A DNA stretch of 64,000 bases, from positions 116,437 through 180,436 of the forward strand of contig NZ_JAFFQD010000003.1 of NCBI RefSeq assembly GCF_016918565.1, written 5' to 3'. Shown here piece after piece: positions 53,884-64,000 of this stretch. The DNA comes from Desulfogranum marinum (lineage in GTDB: Bacteria > Desulfobacterota > Desulfobulbia > Desulfobulbales > Desulfobulbaceae). Position numbers and translations under genes: made by a program. The notes under the pieces were generated by a model. That model was given only the letters and a program-made list of their open reading frames with translations, was not told the origin of the DNA and ran no database searches. Position 1 is the first letter of the stretch, and each line of letters starts with the position of its first letter.

Positions 53884-55197
53884 ATGAGTATACTGGACCA
53901 CGAATCTGTATTTTCGGCCATGCTTCAAAACGGCCCTTTTGCAACTGTAAAATCATCCCCCCTTGCAGAACACATGTTTTCGAAAGCTTCAAAATCCTGG
54001 GTCGCTGCTCTCAATAATGACCAGCTCATGAAAACCAAGTACAGACTTGTCCGCAATCAAATATTTGATCTACTCGGTATCAACTCGTTGGATGAAACAT
54101 TGCACCTTATTCATATACCAACTCGCCGCCAGGAAGCTATCAGCAGGTCTCACTCGCTCCTAGCAAACATGTTCGGCATTAGTGGCTCACCTCATGATGT
54201 AACTAGACATTTAAACGATTATGCCCGAACAGCAGACGATGTCATCCAGACCCTCCGTTCCAAGGTTCTCGCGCCTTACTCTTCTCATCTTGAAACAACC
54301 AATGAAATAACATCCACTAATGAACCGGTAACGCTGTTGCTCTGCCTCTTTGATGATCGTTTCCATGAAAAAGCACGTTTTGAAGCAAAACGAAAACTTG
54401 CCTTGATGGGGTTAGCAGGCTCCATTGATCATAGGGAGCGTGAGACGTGTATCGCTGATAAATTCTCAGAATTTATCAATTTCCTCAACATGTTTGTCTG
54501 GAGTTCCAATCTCAAGATTGGAGAAATGGAACCAGCCTACCTTTACAGCAAACATAATCCAGATGATTTTCAGTGCGCAGAGGTTGAAACCCTCACTCCT
54601 GAGGCAGCTCAGCGTCTTAGCCCACAAAAAGGAACCAAATTGACTCTGATCAAACGTAGGAGATTTAACGACCGGGGAACAGAGATTCCAATTTATGTAA
54701 CCATTAGAAAGAAAGCCCCGGCCGCGAAAGTTATCAAACTTCTGCGAAAAAACGAAAAAAATCCAGCCACTGCCGTTGATGACGAACTTGGCCTTATGGC
54801 AGTTCTCAACTCTGTAAATGATGTCAATCGCTTTGTTCGTCACCTTACCCGGTGCGCAGCAAAAGCCGGCTCCTTTATGACCCTGGAAGATATCTCAGAC
54901 ACTCTCACAGGTGGCCGGTACAATGGCAATGCAACAGGCAGCTCCACCAAAACAGCAATGCTCAAATTTTTTGCCCGTATAGGAGGCATGAGAGTAGAAT
55001 TTATCATTCATACCAATCGGTCATACCTTAACTATATGTACCAGCGAGATGTCGCTCACGACGAATATGAAGTTAAAAGACTCTTTGACACCGGAGTGGC
55101 TGAATTTCTCTTTCCCCGAGACTTTTATCATCTCAATCTCACATCCATCCGTGACCGTCAGCTCGCTCGTTTTAGAAAACTCATTGAAGAAAGCTGA
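53884..55197 (+). CDS. Protein of unknown function, possibly with a divergent RelA-like fold
   Basis: 437 residues, soluble, no signal peptide. I do not recognise it. The N-terminal half is helical and includes NQIFDLLGINSLDETLHLIH. The C-terminal half has VDDELGLMAVLNSVNDVNRF (D-D-x-x-G followed by a hydrophobic strand) and, 90 residues later, RVEFIIHTNRSYLNYMYQRD ending AHDEYEVKRLFDTG. This order loosely recalls the (p)ppGpp synthetase domain (DxxGxR strand, then VExQIRT and AHxxY). That parallel is weak: key basic and acidic residues cannot be matched with confidence. The start has no strong ribosome binding site. Single gene between panC and amtB. Confidence 0.6.
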   Translation: MSILDHESVFSAMLQNGPFATVKSSPLAEHMFSKASKSWVAALNNDQLMKTKYRLVRNQIFDLLGINSLDETLHLIHIPTRRQEAISRSHSLLANMFGISGSPHDVTRHLNDYARTADDVIQTLRSKVLAPYSSHLETTNEITSTNEPVTLLLCLFDDRFHEKARFEAKRKLALMGLAGSIDHRERETCIADKFSEFINFLNMFVWSSNLKIGEMEPAYLYSKHNPDDFQCAEVETLTPEAAQRLSPQKGTKLTLIKRRRFNDRGTEIPIYVTIRKKAPAAKVIKLLRKNEKNPATAVDDELGLMAVLNSVNDVNRFVRHLTRCAAKAGSFMTLEDISDTLTGGRYNGNATGSSTKTAMLKFFARIGGMRVEFIIHTNRSYLNYMYQRDVAHDEYEVKRLFDTGVAEFLFPRDFYHLNLTSIRDRQLARFRKLIEES

Positions 55198-55455
55198 AAA
55201 ATTACATTATCGTAAAGTCCCCGATCTACTCTTTACACATCCGAAACATTGCCTGAAAAACACCACACACTCCCGGCGCCCGGCGAAAATCATCTTTTCT
55301 CGGATTACGCACTCTCTTTAAAAATACATTTTTGTAAATCAACAAAAACATGCTATACAAAATTGAAAACAAAAAATGCTTACACACTTTCACTCAAGGC
55401 AAGAAGCACCACTAACATACCGTATAAACTTACATTCCCTTAACAATATCATTTC

Positions 55456-55472
55456 TGGCACTGCCTTTGCTT
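55456..55472 (+). promoter_or_regulatory. Sigma-54 promoter of amtB-glnK
   Basis: TGGCAC-TGCCT-TTGCTT matches the -24/-12 consensus TGGCACn5TTGCW exactly. The predicted transcription start (about 55482-55484) leaves a leader of about 67 bases to the GTG start at 55550. The element lies inside the longer open frame from 55376, so the shorter start is correct. Nitrogen-controlled expression through an NtrC-type activator is inferred. Confidence 0.85.
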
Positions 55473-55549
55473 TAACCTTTGCGATACTAGCTCTTCTTTT
55501 TTATGCAACTTACTCTATGCATCTCAAACAATTACCAGGAGGAAACAAA

Positions 55550-57264
<1,715 letters not shown>

Positions 57265-57293
57265 TAACTCCCCCTTCTAGCTGATAGCTTTTC

Positions 57294-57330
57294 AAAGGGA
57301 GGACCGGCGCGCCCCGGTCCTCCCTTTTTT
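57294..57330 (+). terminator. Rho-independent terminator of amtB-glnK
   Basis: AAAGGGAGGACCGG / CCGGTCCTCCCTTT with a six-base loop and T tract. Confidence 0.95.
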
Positions 57331-57550
57331 ATTGCCGCAAAAGAGTGTCAAAGGAGTACAAACCGCGCTATAGTGGAAACAGCGCATATGGGACCAACAC
57401 TACATCGAACATAACCTCAACCAGGCGGTCACAATTAACTCTCCAGCAAAGCTGTCCAGCACCCAACGAGAATCACTGCTTACAGGCGCACTCTGCCAGG
57501 CATTAATTGTAAAAAAAGAAATTTCCGCCGAAAGATTCCTTCTCCCCGAG

Positions 57551-58150
57551 ATGAAATCGCCGCCTATCCAATGCCCCGATAATTGCCACATCTGCTGCAA
57601 ATCCTCAGTAACATTGGACCTGACCGCAGTTGAATCATTGATGGTTTATCTCCTGAGCAGGGACATGATCACCCTCACCGAGCAATATACAGCCCTGCAT
57701 GCCGCCACACAATATTGCCCGTTTCTGATCAAAGACAGGTGCATCATCCATGAATACAAACCCACAGCATGCCAGATGTTCATGCCCTTTGAATACCAGA
57801 GCGAACCAATGTGTTATTACCTAGCCAAAGACAAGGGCAACCTTTGCCAGGAAGATTGCAGCGACAGCTACATGAATTCCAACGCCTACGACATCCATGG
57901 CTTCATGATGATGACCCAATGCGCGGTTGACGCCTTGCTCCCGTGCAGCTTTTTTAAACATATCTACCAAGGCGTACTCTGGTGGAAAAACAATTACACC
58001 ATTTTGCCACCAGCCACCAGAATGTGCCTGGAATCTATACTCTGCAATGGCCCTATAGGCTCAACACTCACTGCAGACTTCGAATTTGAAAAGGCCTTGA
58101 CCACAGGACACGATACATACATCCATATGCTGGAGGAGCACAGAAAATAA
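57551..58150 (+). CDS. YkgJ-family cysteine cluster protein
   Basis: 199 residues from ATG 57551. Conserved cysteine blocks: CPDNCHICCKSS (residues 8-18), CPFLIKDRCIIHEYKPTACQ and further Cys residues, as in the YkgJ (CxxCxxCC) zinc or iron-sulfur binding family. The C-terminal half is extra. The true start is uncertain: the same frame is open further upstream to a TAG just before 57376, with protein-like codons (IWDQHYIEHNLNQAV), but contains no ATG, GTG or TTG, and no ribosome binding site precedes 57551. An upstream frameshift is possible. Function unknown. Confidence 0.75.
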   Translation: MKSPPIQCPDNCHICCKSSVTLDLTAVESLMVYLLSRDMITLTEQYTALHAATQYCPFLIKDRCIIHEYKPTACQMFMPFEYQSEPMCYYLAKDKGNLCQEDCSDSYMNSNAYDIHGFMMMTQCAVDALLPCSFFKHIYQGVLWWKNNYTILPPATRMCLESILCNGPIGSTLTADFEFEKALTTGHDTYIHMLEEHRK

Positions 58151-58211
58151 AACAGGGGACAGACCACATTTAAAGGCCAAAAGCCTTTAAATGTGGTCTG
58201 TCCCCTGTTTT
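58149..58211. repeat. REP-like perfect palindrome
   Basis: 29-bp perfect arms (AAAACAGGGGACAGACCACA plus nine more bases, and the complement) with a five-base loop. The GGGGACAGACCAC type of sequence is known from REP elements moved by RAYT (TnpA-REP) transposases. It lies between convergent genes, overlapping the last codon of the YkgJ-like gene by two bases (58149-58150), and may also stop transcription in both directions. Confidence 0.8.
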
Positions 58212-58234
58212 GCCCATCCCCTATTTTATTTTAT

Positions 58235-59593
58235 TCAAGGGATATATTTATCCAACACACCTTCTACATTACCCACCGGTAACGGCTTTGAGAAAAGATA
58301 CCCTTGAGCGCAATCACATTTAAGCTCTTTTAGTATATTGAACTGTTCCTCGGTCTCCACGCCTTCCGCTACCAATCCCAGATTCAATGTATGAGCCAGA
58401 GCGATAATTGTCCTCACTATTTCCTTTGATTCTTCCTGCGCTGCCAATTCCTTGACGAAAGAACGATCGATCTTAAGATCGTTAATAGGAAATTGCTGCA
58501 AAGAAGAAAGGGAGGAATAGCCGGTTCCGAAATCATCAATAGCCAGCTTGATCCCAATCTTCTGCAGGTCGCCCAAGAGATCAACTGTTTTGTTGCCGCC
58601 TTCCATTATAGCACTCTCTGTAATTTCCAATTTGAGTAGACTGGGATCAAGTCCTGTTTTTTCAAGAGTGCTACGTACGAATTGACCTAGATCCTTTTGC
58701 AAAAATTGTTTAGCGGAAAGATTGACGTTTATCTTAATACCAGCCACCTTTGGATGGATTGCCCGCCATCGCTGCATCTGCTTGCACGCTTCCCGAAGAA
58801 CCCACTCTCCCAATCCGATGATAAGGCCGGTTTCCTCGGCGATAGGTATAAAAGTGTTGGGCGAAACTATTCCCAGCCGTGGGTGGTCCCACCTGACAAG
58901 GGCTTCAAACGCTACAAGCGATCTGGTCTGTATGTCTATAATCGGCTGATAAAAAAGAAGCAGTTCATTTGAGTGAATTCCCTCCCGAAGCTCATTTTCC
59001 AGTTGGAGTGCCTGCGAAGCGAGCTCATGGAGCTTGCGATTAAAAATTTGAAATCGCGCCTTACCGAGCTCTTTGGCTCGATACATTGCAATATCTGCGT
59101 CTCTTAAAATCGCTTCCGTGGTGAGATAATTGCCGGTATTTAATATAATGCCAATGCTCGCGCTCACATGCACATCGGTGTTAACAATAAGAAGAGGGCG
59201 CTGAGCTTCCTGTTGCAGTCGATTGGCGATTTCGATCACCTTAGACGATTTACCATAATCCTCCAGAAGAACTGCAAACTCATCACCGCCCAAACGGGCG
59301 ACAGTATCTCCCGTTCTCACACATGACAGAAAACGTTTTGCAATGCGCTGCAAAAGGTCATCGCCGGCAAGGTGTCCTAAGCTGTCATTGACCCATTTAA
59401 AACGATCAAGATCAAGGAGCATCACCGCATAATTATAATCGCTTTTTCGTTTTCTCCTCTCCAGGGCTCTTTCTACACGCTCAAAAAATAAAATGCGGTT
59501 TGGAATCTTGGTTAACCCGTCATAGAAGGCTTGTTTAAAAAGTTGATTTTCGAACTCTTTACGCTCAGTAATATCTTCATATATATAAAAAAA
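58235..59593 (-). CDS. GGDEF-EAL C-terminal part of a split Amt-sensor gene
   Basis: Continuation, in the shifted frame, of the gene at 59512-62019. Read from the T7 run it gives a linker, [20 protein letters not shown] (start of a GGDEF domain), VMLLDLDRFKWVNDSLGHLA, GGDEFAVLLEDYG (intact GGDEF motif), then an EAL domain with FEALVRWDHP, KLEITESAIM, AIDDFGTGYSSL and KIDRSFV, all intact. The ORF finder-style start at 59425 is an internal ATG. The enzyme half could make or break cyclic di-GMP. Either a frameshift, a sequencing error or recoding lies at 59587-59593. Confidence 0.8.
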   Translation of the reverse strand, partial: FFYIYEDITERKEFENQLFKQAFYDGLTKIPNRILFFERVERALERRKRKSDYNYAVMLLDLDRFKWVNDSLGHLAGDDLLQRIAKRFLSCVRTGDTVARLGGDEFAVLLEDYGKSSKVIEIANRLQQEAQRPLLIVNTDVHVSASIGIILNTGNYLTTEAILRDADIAMYRAKELGKARFQIFNRKLHELASQALQLENELREGIHSNELLLFYQPIIDIQTRSLVAFEALVRWDHPRLGIVSPNTFIPIAEETGLIIGLGEWVLREACKQMQRWRAIHPKVAGIKINVNLSAKQFLQKDLGQFVRSTLEKTGLDPSLLKLEITESAIMEGGNKTVDLLGDLQKIGIKLAIDDFGTGYSSLSSLQQFPINDLKIDRSFVKELAAQEESKEIVRTIIALAHTLNLGLVAEGVETEEQFNILKELKCDCAQGYLFSKPLPVGNVEGVLDKYIP

Positions 59594-62019
59594 CCTTCGA
59601 GCTGGTCTTTTATTTTTACAGGAAAACTCAAAACCGATACAGGGATTAACGTTCCCGTACTCGTCCTTCTCATTGTTTCTTTTTTCACCAGTTCGCCACT
59701 GCGAATAGCCTTTTCCATGGTGAAAAATTCATCATCGTACTCGCCGGGAACTATAAATTCAGCTAGAGTTTGTCCTTTCAGTTCATCCTCTGAATACCCA
59801 AAAAGTTTCTCAAATCCCTGATTAAGACTAACTACCCGCTGCCTTGTATCAAGAGCGACAATCGCCTGAGCCGTTCCTTCAAAAAGCTGCTGAAAATAAG
59901 CCTTTTGCTTATTGAAACCATCCTGTGCCCGCCGCAACTCAGAAAGATCCATGACCGTAGCTACGGTATGATCGGAGCCAGCTATTCGAGAGATGTTGAG
60001 ATAGACAGGTTTTACGTTCCCGTACCTGTCCAGGACTTTGCTGTCATAAGCTGAAGGGACCTGACTTGGGTTTGCCCTGCGTTTGACATGAAAATTATAG
60101 AGGCGATCCTTCTCATCGGCCGGAAGGAGCTCCATAAAACTCATTTTTTTTTGCTCCATTGCCTCACGACTATACCCGAACAGCTCCTCAGCCTCTCTGT
60201 TGACCATTACCAAGGTTGTATCAGAGTCTATCATCAACGTTGCGACTCCGATATTCTCAAATAACTCTCGATATCGTAGTTCAGATTGCTTAAGAGATCG
60301 TTCCCTTTCTTTGAGCTCTGTTATATCTCTAAATGTCCCTATACAAAAGCTATTATCTCCGTGACCTGCCTCGGTGATTACAGCCTGCATCGGGAAGAGG
60401 GTTCCACATCTCTTCTTGCCGACAGTTTCAATTGTTTTCCCTTGCCAAAGCGGAAACTTTATACTGTCAAAATCCGAGGGTTCAAAAAAATCGCTGAGGC
60501 GAAAAGGCTCCTGTAAGGCTCCACCGCTCAATCCGAACATCACCCTGCCGCTTGGATTGATATTAATTACCTCAAGGCTGCCATTAACAAAGGTAACAAT
60601 GGCGTCCTTGGCCAGAGAGACCACCGCATCTGTATGGGACAGAGCTGCTTCAAGAGACTCCATCACCTGATTATGCCTCGCGGCAATCATGCCCACCTCT
60701 GTAAAAGGCTCTACAGGCATCCGTATCGAAATATCTTTGGTTTGCGCCTGCGCATCCATTGCCCGGCATAAATCCACAAGCTCAGTGGTAGCACCGTGTT
60801 CGGAAAAATTAAGGCCATTATGTTCATCCTCCTTGGAAACACGAAGGGGAAAAAACTTATTTATCCTGCCAATCAAAAAAAGAGGTATCACAAATGCCAT
60901 GACAAAGGCTGTGCCGATACCCAAAAGCTGAACCAGCAACTGGCTCCAGAAACCAAGGCCGGTGCCGATTAATTCAGGATCACCAAACACTGCCACTGCA
61001 ATCGTACCCCATATGCCGCAACCAAGATGCACAGGTACGGCTCCGACAGCATCATCAATCCCCAGCTTAATGAGAGCTATCTCAACAGCAAAACAGATAA
61101 GGCCGCCTATGCCTCCTATCAAGACAGCGCTCGGAGCTCCTACACAGTGACAACAGGCGGTAATGGCGACCAGCCCACCTAGAGACCCATTAATCAGGAA
61201 GGTAACCCTGGGGACTTTGGTTAGAATGTAGCCTATCAAAAGGTTGCTCAATGCACCGGCAGCTCCTGCAAGCACGGTGTAGACGATAATTTTCGGAACG
61301 CTCTCGTTCATTATAAGGGTAGACCCACCGTTAAAACCTATCCAGCCTATCCAGAGGAGACAGGTACCAAGAACGGAAAGAGGGAGATTACTTCCATTGA
61401 AACCAAAAAATGCATTCTCCTCACTGAACCTGTGGGCTCGGGGGCCGATGATGATAAGAGTCGCCAGGGCAACCCAGCCGCCAATACTATGAACAACCGT
61501 AGACCCTGCAAAGTCTACAAAGCCCAATTTTCCAAGCCAACCAGTGGGATTACCACTCTCCAAGCCGCTCCAGGCCCAATGGCCAAAAATTGGATAAACC
61601 AGTGTGGAGAGGAGGACGACGATCAAAAGATAGGATGAAAATTTCATGCGCTCAGCAACGGCACCGGAAAATATAGTGGTTGCTGTACCACAAAACATTG
61701 CCTGGAAGAAAAAGAAGGTGGCAGATGTCTCGTTGGTTTCAAAACTGACAAAAAACTGTGATGTGCCTAACACCCCGGCATGAGAGAGGCCGAACATCAT
61801 ACCATACCCCAAACACCAGAAAGTGAGGACTGAAACGATGAAATCGGTGAGATTTTTTACAGCTACATTAATGGAGTTTTTAGACCTTGTAAGGCCTGAC
61901 TCCAAACACATGAAACCGGGCTGCATCAAGAAGACGAGGGTCGCCGCAATTACAACCCACAGAGAGTTCAGCATCGATAAATCATTCATTTCTATTCCGG
62001 TCACCTCGGTTCCATGCAA
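59512..62019 (-). CDS. Ammonium-transporter-like sensor with three PAS domains (N-terminal part of frameshifted gene)
   Basis: 835 residues as annotated; the last 20 or so follow the frame break and are not native. Domains in order: Amt/Rh channel (about 1-410), with [54 protein letters not shown] and [16 protein letters not shown] (twin His sites present), then a linker, then PAS domains at about 460-575, 590-705 and 720-830. Intended product is Amt-PAS-PAS-PAS-GGDEF-EAL, coupling ammonium sensing to cyclic di-GMP. Start could also be Met11 (61989), after GAGG. No PII gene is adjacent on this strand, but amtB-glnK lies 2.3 kb away. Confidence 0.85.
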   Translation of the reverse strand: MHGTEVTGIEMNDLSMLNSLWVVIAATLVFLMQPGFMCLESGLTRSKNSINVAVKNLTDFIVSVLTFWCLGYGMMFGLSHAGVLGTSQFFVSFETNETSATFFFFQAMFCGTATTIFSGAVAERMKFSSYLLIVVLLSTLVYPIFGHWAWSGLESGNPTGWLGKLGFVDFAGSTVVHSIGGWVALATLIIIGPRAHRFSEENAFFGFNGSNLPLSVLGTCLLWIGWIGFNGGSTLIMNESVPKIIVYTVLAGAAGALSNLLIGYILTKVPRVTFLINGSLGGLVAITACCHCVGAPSAVLIGGIGGLICFAVEIALIKLGIDDAVGAVPVHLGCGIWGTIAVAVFGDPELIGTGLGFWSQLLVQLLGIGTAFVMAFVIPLFLIGRINKFFPLRVSKEDEHNGLNFSEHGATTELVDLCRAMDAQAQTKDISIRMPVEPFTEVGMIAARHNQVMESLEAALSHTDAVVSLAKDAIVTFVNGSLEVININPSGRVMFGLSGGALQEPFRLSDFFEPSDFDSIKFPLWQGKTIETVGKKRCGTLFPMQAVITEAGHGDNSFCIGTFRDITELKERERSLKQSELRYRELFENIGVATLMIDSDTTLVMVNREAEELFGYSREAMEQKKMSFMELLPADEKDRLYNFHVKRRANPSQVPSAYDSKVLDRYGNVKPVYLNISRIAGSDHTVATVMDLSELRRAQDGFNKQKAYFQQLFEGTAQAIVALDTRQRVVSLNQGFEKLFGYSEDELKGQTLAEFIVPGEYDDEFFTMEKAIRSGELVKKETMRRTSTGTLIPVSVLSFPVKIKDQLEGFFIYMKILLSVKSSKINFLNKPSMTG
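59587..59593 (-). other. Frame break at a run of seven T
   Basis: The coding strand reads GGT TTT TTT ATA; the slippery heptamer T-TTT-TTT allows a -1 shift that joins the Amt-PAS frame to the GGDEF-EAL frame. One extra T (nine-base homopolymer error or transcript slippage) would do the same. Both downstream domains are intact. Confidence 0.75.
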
Positions 62020-63508
62020 AGCCTACTCGGATTAGCTTCAAATACGAATACCATCAACCCAAGGTCAATAAACAGCAAGCGACATGCCTAAAACTTACAA
62101 AAACTAACAATACTGAAGGGTAACAACCACCGACAAAGACGTAACATGAATAAAAGGGCGCAACTCTCTATTATACTGGTTTATTATATTGAAAAGAGAA
62201 CGAAATTATGACCTGAAGCAATATGATTAAAAATTGCAAATGGTGGCTTATTCCGGAAAAACCTCTCAAAAACGTAATAAAAGACTATTTTAAATTACGC
62301 TTTCGTACACCCCTACCCATTGCAGGAGAGAGCGTAGTGCCACCCACCTAACAAACTTGAGCCTCTACAAATGGCTGAAAACACCTTACGAGATAAAAAA
62401 GAAAAGGGGTCAGGGGGGCAGTGTGAAAGTAACCGCCGTGAATCTAATTTCACGCTACCCCAATCGCCCTTGCACCTGAACTAAAGCAATATGCATGTTT
62501 TGCATATTGCTATTCCAAACAAGGTCTCTTTCCTAGAAATACCATTCACAAAATTGAAACCAAATAAGCAAATGTTGACCACCCAAACCAAACGGATACA
62601 AGCCAAACAAAGGCCACATCAGTTATCCGGAAATACCGGACAACTGGCTATACGCACTTATAGGCCTACAAAGCAGGGCAGTAGTTGCAATATTTGCAAC
62701 ACCTCAATCTCAAACAACTATAAACCTATTAACTTCCCGGTATACCGAAACCGCCAGTACGCCATAAAGCGTTTATTTGAAACGCAATTCACAAACAGTA
62801 AAAAAGGTAGGCTCAGAACTAGCCACGCATCGTGAAAACAAAATCACCCCTTTGCCTTGCACTCTGTTCTTCTTTCTTTGCAGTCGTTGCAGGAAGTTAC
62901 CTGCACATCAGCAACTACGCCTAACTTCTCAGGTTACCGGAAAAAAATTGCACTAAACGAACGAGAGAAAAATCGCTCAAGAGATTGAATTTATAGCACA
63001 AGTGGTGACCTCACCCACAACGTAAACACTTTTTTCTATCCAGAGACAATGCTTTGCACTTCAACGACTCCGGGGAGAACAAAACTGCTCTCGTCCCTGA
63101 AGACAAGAGGAGAGGTCTACATATAGCAGAAAGGGTTTGACTTTGACTGGGGGGATTTTGTCACATAGCCTGTGCAGAAGCCCTAACAGGAAGTATATCA
63201 AGTTGGGCCCAAGGCTCCTGTTGTTATAGTTCACCTTGCCAGTCTCAACTAGGACTCTGGTCGATTAGAAAGTTCTACCCGTCACTGCTCTACCAAAAGA
63301 TTGTGGAAGATAGGGTGGCATTATCGATCACACGTCCAACCCCATACCGTGGAAGATGATAGAGCGTTATATTTCAGAATCATTTACGCATATTCTCAAT
63401 GAAAAATTTTGTATATACGAGAGGCTTCACAAGTTTTTATTTTAAGCGGATGTATATCCATAAGCGGCGGGGTACATTATGTTGTATATCTGCAAATCAA
63501 TCTCTCCG
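62020..63508. other. Non-coding, AT-rich accessory stretch
   Basis: About 1.5 kb without a supported gene. The 114-codon frame at 62491 is low-complexity, basic and unlike any family. Short palindromes are present (for example TCCGGAAATACCGGA near 62629 and GTTGCAATATTTGCAAC near 62685). Probably an old insertion site next to the IS5-type element at the window edge. Confidence 0.45.
62415..62461. repeat. Imperfect REP-like hairpin
   Basis: GGGGCAGTGTGAAA and TTTCACGCTACCCC form an imperfect inverted repeat preceded by AAAAGGGGTCAGG, a sequence type often seen at REP elements. Confidence 0.4.
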
Positions 63509-63527
63509 CGCAACTAAAATTTAGTTG
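63509..63527. promoter_or_regulatory. Palindrome upstream of the HicA-like gene
   Basis: GCAACTAAA-A-TTTAGTTGC, perfect 9-bp arms, 49 bp before the start codon. A position typical of toxin-antitoxin autorepressor sites; use is inference. Confidence 0.4.
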
Positions 63528-63575
63528 CATGATGCCGATAAAGACACTATCATTTATAAAAAATACGGAGATTCT

Positions 63576-63845
63576 GTGTCCGCTATTACTAAATCCATAA
63601 ATAGACTCAAAAGCAAACCTAAAGATCTTAAATGGTCTGAAGTCACTAGAGTAATGGGTAATTTTGGTTACAATGTTCTTGAGGGAAGTGGGTCGAGAAT
63701 GAAGTTTTACCATCCTGAAAAAGACACTTTGGTTAGTTTACATAAACCGCATAATCCAAAAACTCTCCGCCCGTATCAAATTGAGGAGATCTTGAGGGTT
63801 TCTCGAATAATTACTACAGCAAAACAAGCGCAAATAGTGTTTTAA
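63576..63845 (+). CDS. HicA-like toxin (type II toxin-antitoxin)
   Basis: 89 residues from GTG 63576 (GGAG five bases upstream; the frame continues upstream to 63525). HicA fold, a dsRNA-binding-like mRNA interferase: WSEVTRVMGNFGYNVLEGSG (helix and turn), SRMKFYHPEKDTLVSLHKPH (strand pair with the usual basic and His residues) and LRPYQIEEILRV. The catalytic His of HicA normally lies in the GSHH/GSGS strand region; here it reads GSGSRMKF, so the active site may differ. No HicB antitoxin gene is visible on either side; an IS5-type transposase starts 73 bases downstream. Confidence 0.7.
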   Translation: MSAITKSINRLKSKPKDLKWSEVTRVMGNFGYNVLEGSGSRMKFYHPEKDTLVSLHKPHNPKTLRPYQIEEILRVSRIITTAKQAQIVF

Positions 63846-63918
63846 CTGTCTGAAATATTGATATTATGTTATACTTTTCCATCATCTTCTAAGCCGTTTT
63901 TTACTTGATGGAGCCGAT

Positions 63919-64000
63919 ATGTTTCAGCCAGGATTCTTCGACCTTGATAATCGGATGCGTAAAATCGACAGCAACGGTGACCCTCTTACCAAAATTAATC
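63919..64000 (+). mobile_element. IS5-family transposase, N-terminal start (cut by window edge)
   Basis: ATG at 63919, with GATGGAG just upstream, opens a frame running to the edge: MFQPGFFDLDNRMRKIDSNG followed by DPLTKIN. The pattern D-x-R-x-x-K-x-x-x-x-G-D-P-L-x-x-L/I is typical of the N-terminus of IS5-type transposases. Only about 27 residues are visible, so the DDE core and inverted repeats cannot be checked. Confidence 0.65.

Noticed and set aside
62491..62835. 114-codon open frame in the accessory gap
   Set aside because: Basic, Asn/Lys/Thr-rich with short palindromes and no recognisable motif; no ribosome binding site.

Overview
The window reads as a stretch of chromosome from a Gram-negative, anaerobic, sulfite/sulfate-reducing-type bacterium of the Desulfobacterota, most likely a Desulfobulbales relative (Desulforhopalus/Desulfotalea/Desulfocapsa-like). 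This is inferred from gene content: a Bilophila/Desulforhopalus-type taurine pathway (xsc, tpa, ald), a DVU0298-like HEAT protein, a DUF3373 outer-membrane protein, anaerobic B12 salvage genes and several CNB/GGDEF/EAL signalling proteins. No rRNA, tRNA or CRISPR array was recognised by eye.

1-25.5 kb is mostly housekeeping: the end of a subtilase, malate dehydrogenase, a LysM protein, an RluA-type pseudouridine synthase with a split partner, DUF2905, an EamA exporter, a large secreted protein with a caspase-like His/Cys signature, holA, clpS-clpA, a DUF3373 porin-like protein, pgeF, an EEP hydrolase, pcnB, a nitronate-monooxygenase-like flavoprotein, hisS, aspS, gloB, and a cobU-cobS-cobC-cobT operon behind a cobalamin riboswitch.

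25.5-32.8 kb holds a heavy-metal-binding protein with a MITE abutting its stop codon, a nitrilase fused to an RfaE2/HldE-type nucleotidyltransferase, a HEAT protein, ferritin, a clear FabB orthologue, a cyclic-nucleotide-binding/DUF4388 regulator, a small membrane protein and a repeat-rich gap.

32.8-50.8 kb is the most interesting region: a catabolic island for an organosulfonate. It contains (a) an operon of an ornithine-cyclodeaminase-family protein, a small 2Fe-2S protein, two flavoproteins resembling HcnABC/opine oxidases, and a cupin; (b) xsc, tpa and ald, which convert taurine plus pyruvate through sulfoacetaldehyde to acetyl phosphate and sulfite while recycling alanine to pyruvate; (c) a TRAP transporter (dctM-dctQ-dctP); (d) a CoA-acylating-type aldehyde dehydrogenase with a DUF6506 protein; and (e) two paralogous FCD-type GntR regulators. 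Two sets of promoter sequences are shared within the island: one 31-bp element in front of (a) and xsc, and one TAG/CTA half-site array in front of the TRAP genes and the aldehyde dehydrogenase. A tauropine-like N-substituted taurine is a plausible but unproven substrate, because oxidative cleavage would give taurine plus pyruvate, exactly the two substrates of Tpa.

50.8-62 kb returns to general functions: UspA, a UPF0126/TRIC-like membrane protein, panC, an unknown 437-residue protein, a sigma-54-promoted amtB-glnK pair, a YkgJ-like cysteine cluster protein, a 29-bp perfect REP-like palindrome, and an Amt-PAS-GGDEF-EAL sensor whose frame is broken at a run of seven T. The last 2 kb look accessory: mostly non-coding, then a HicA-like toxin gene and the start of an IS5-type transposase.
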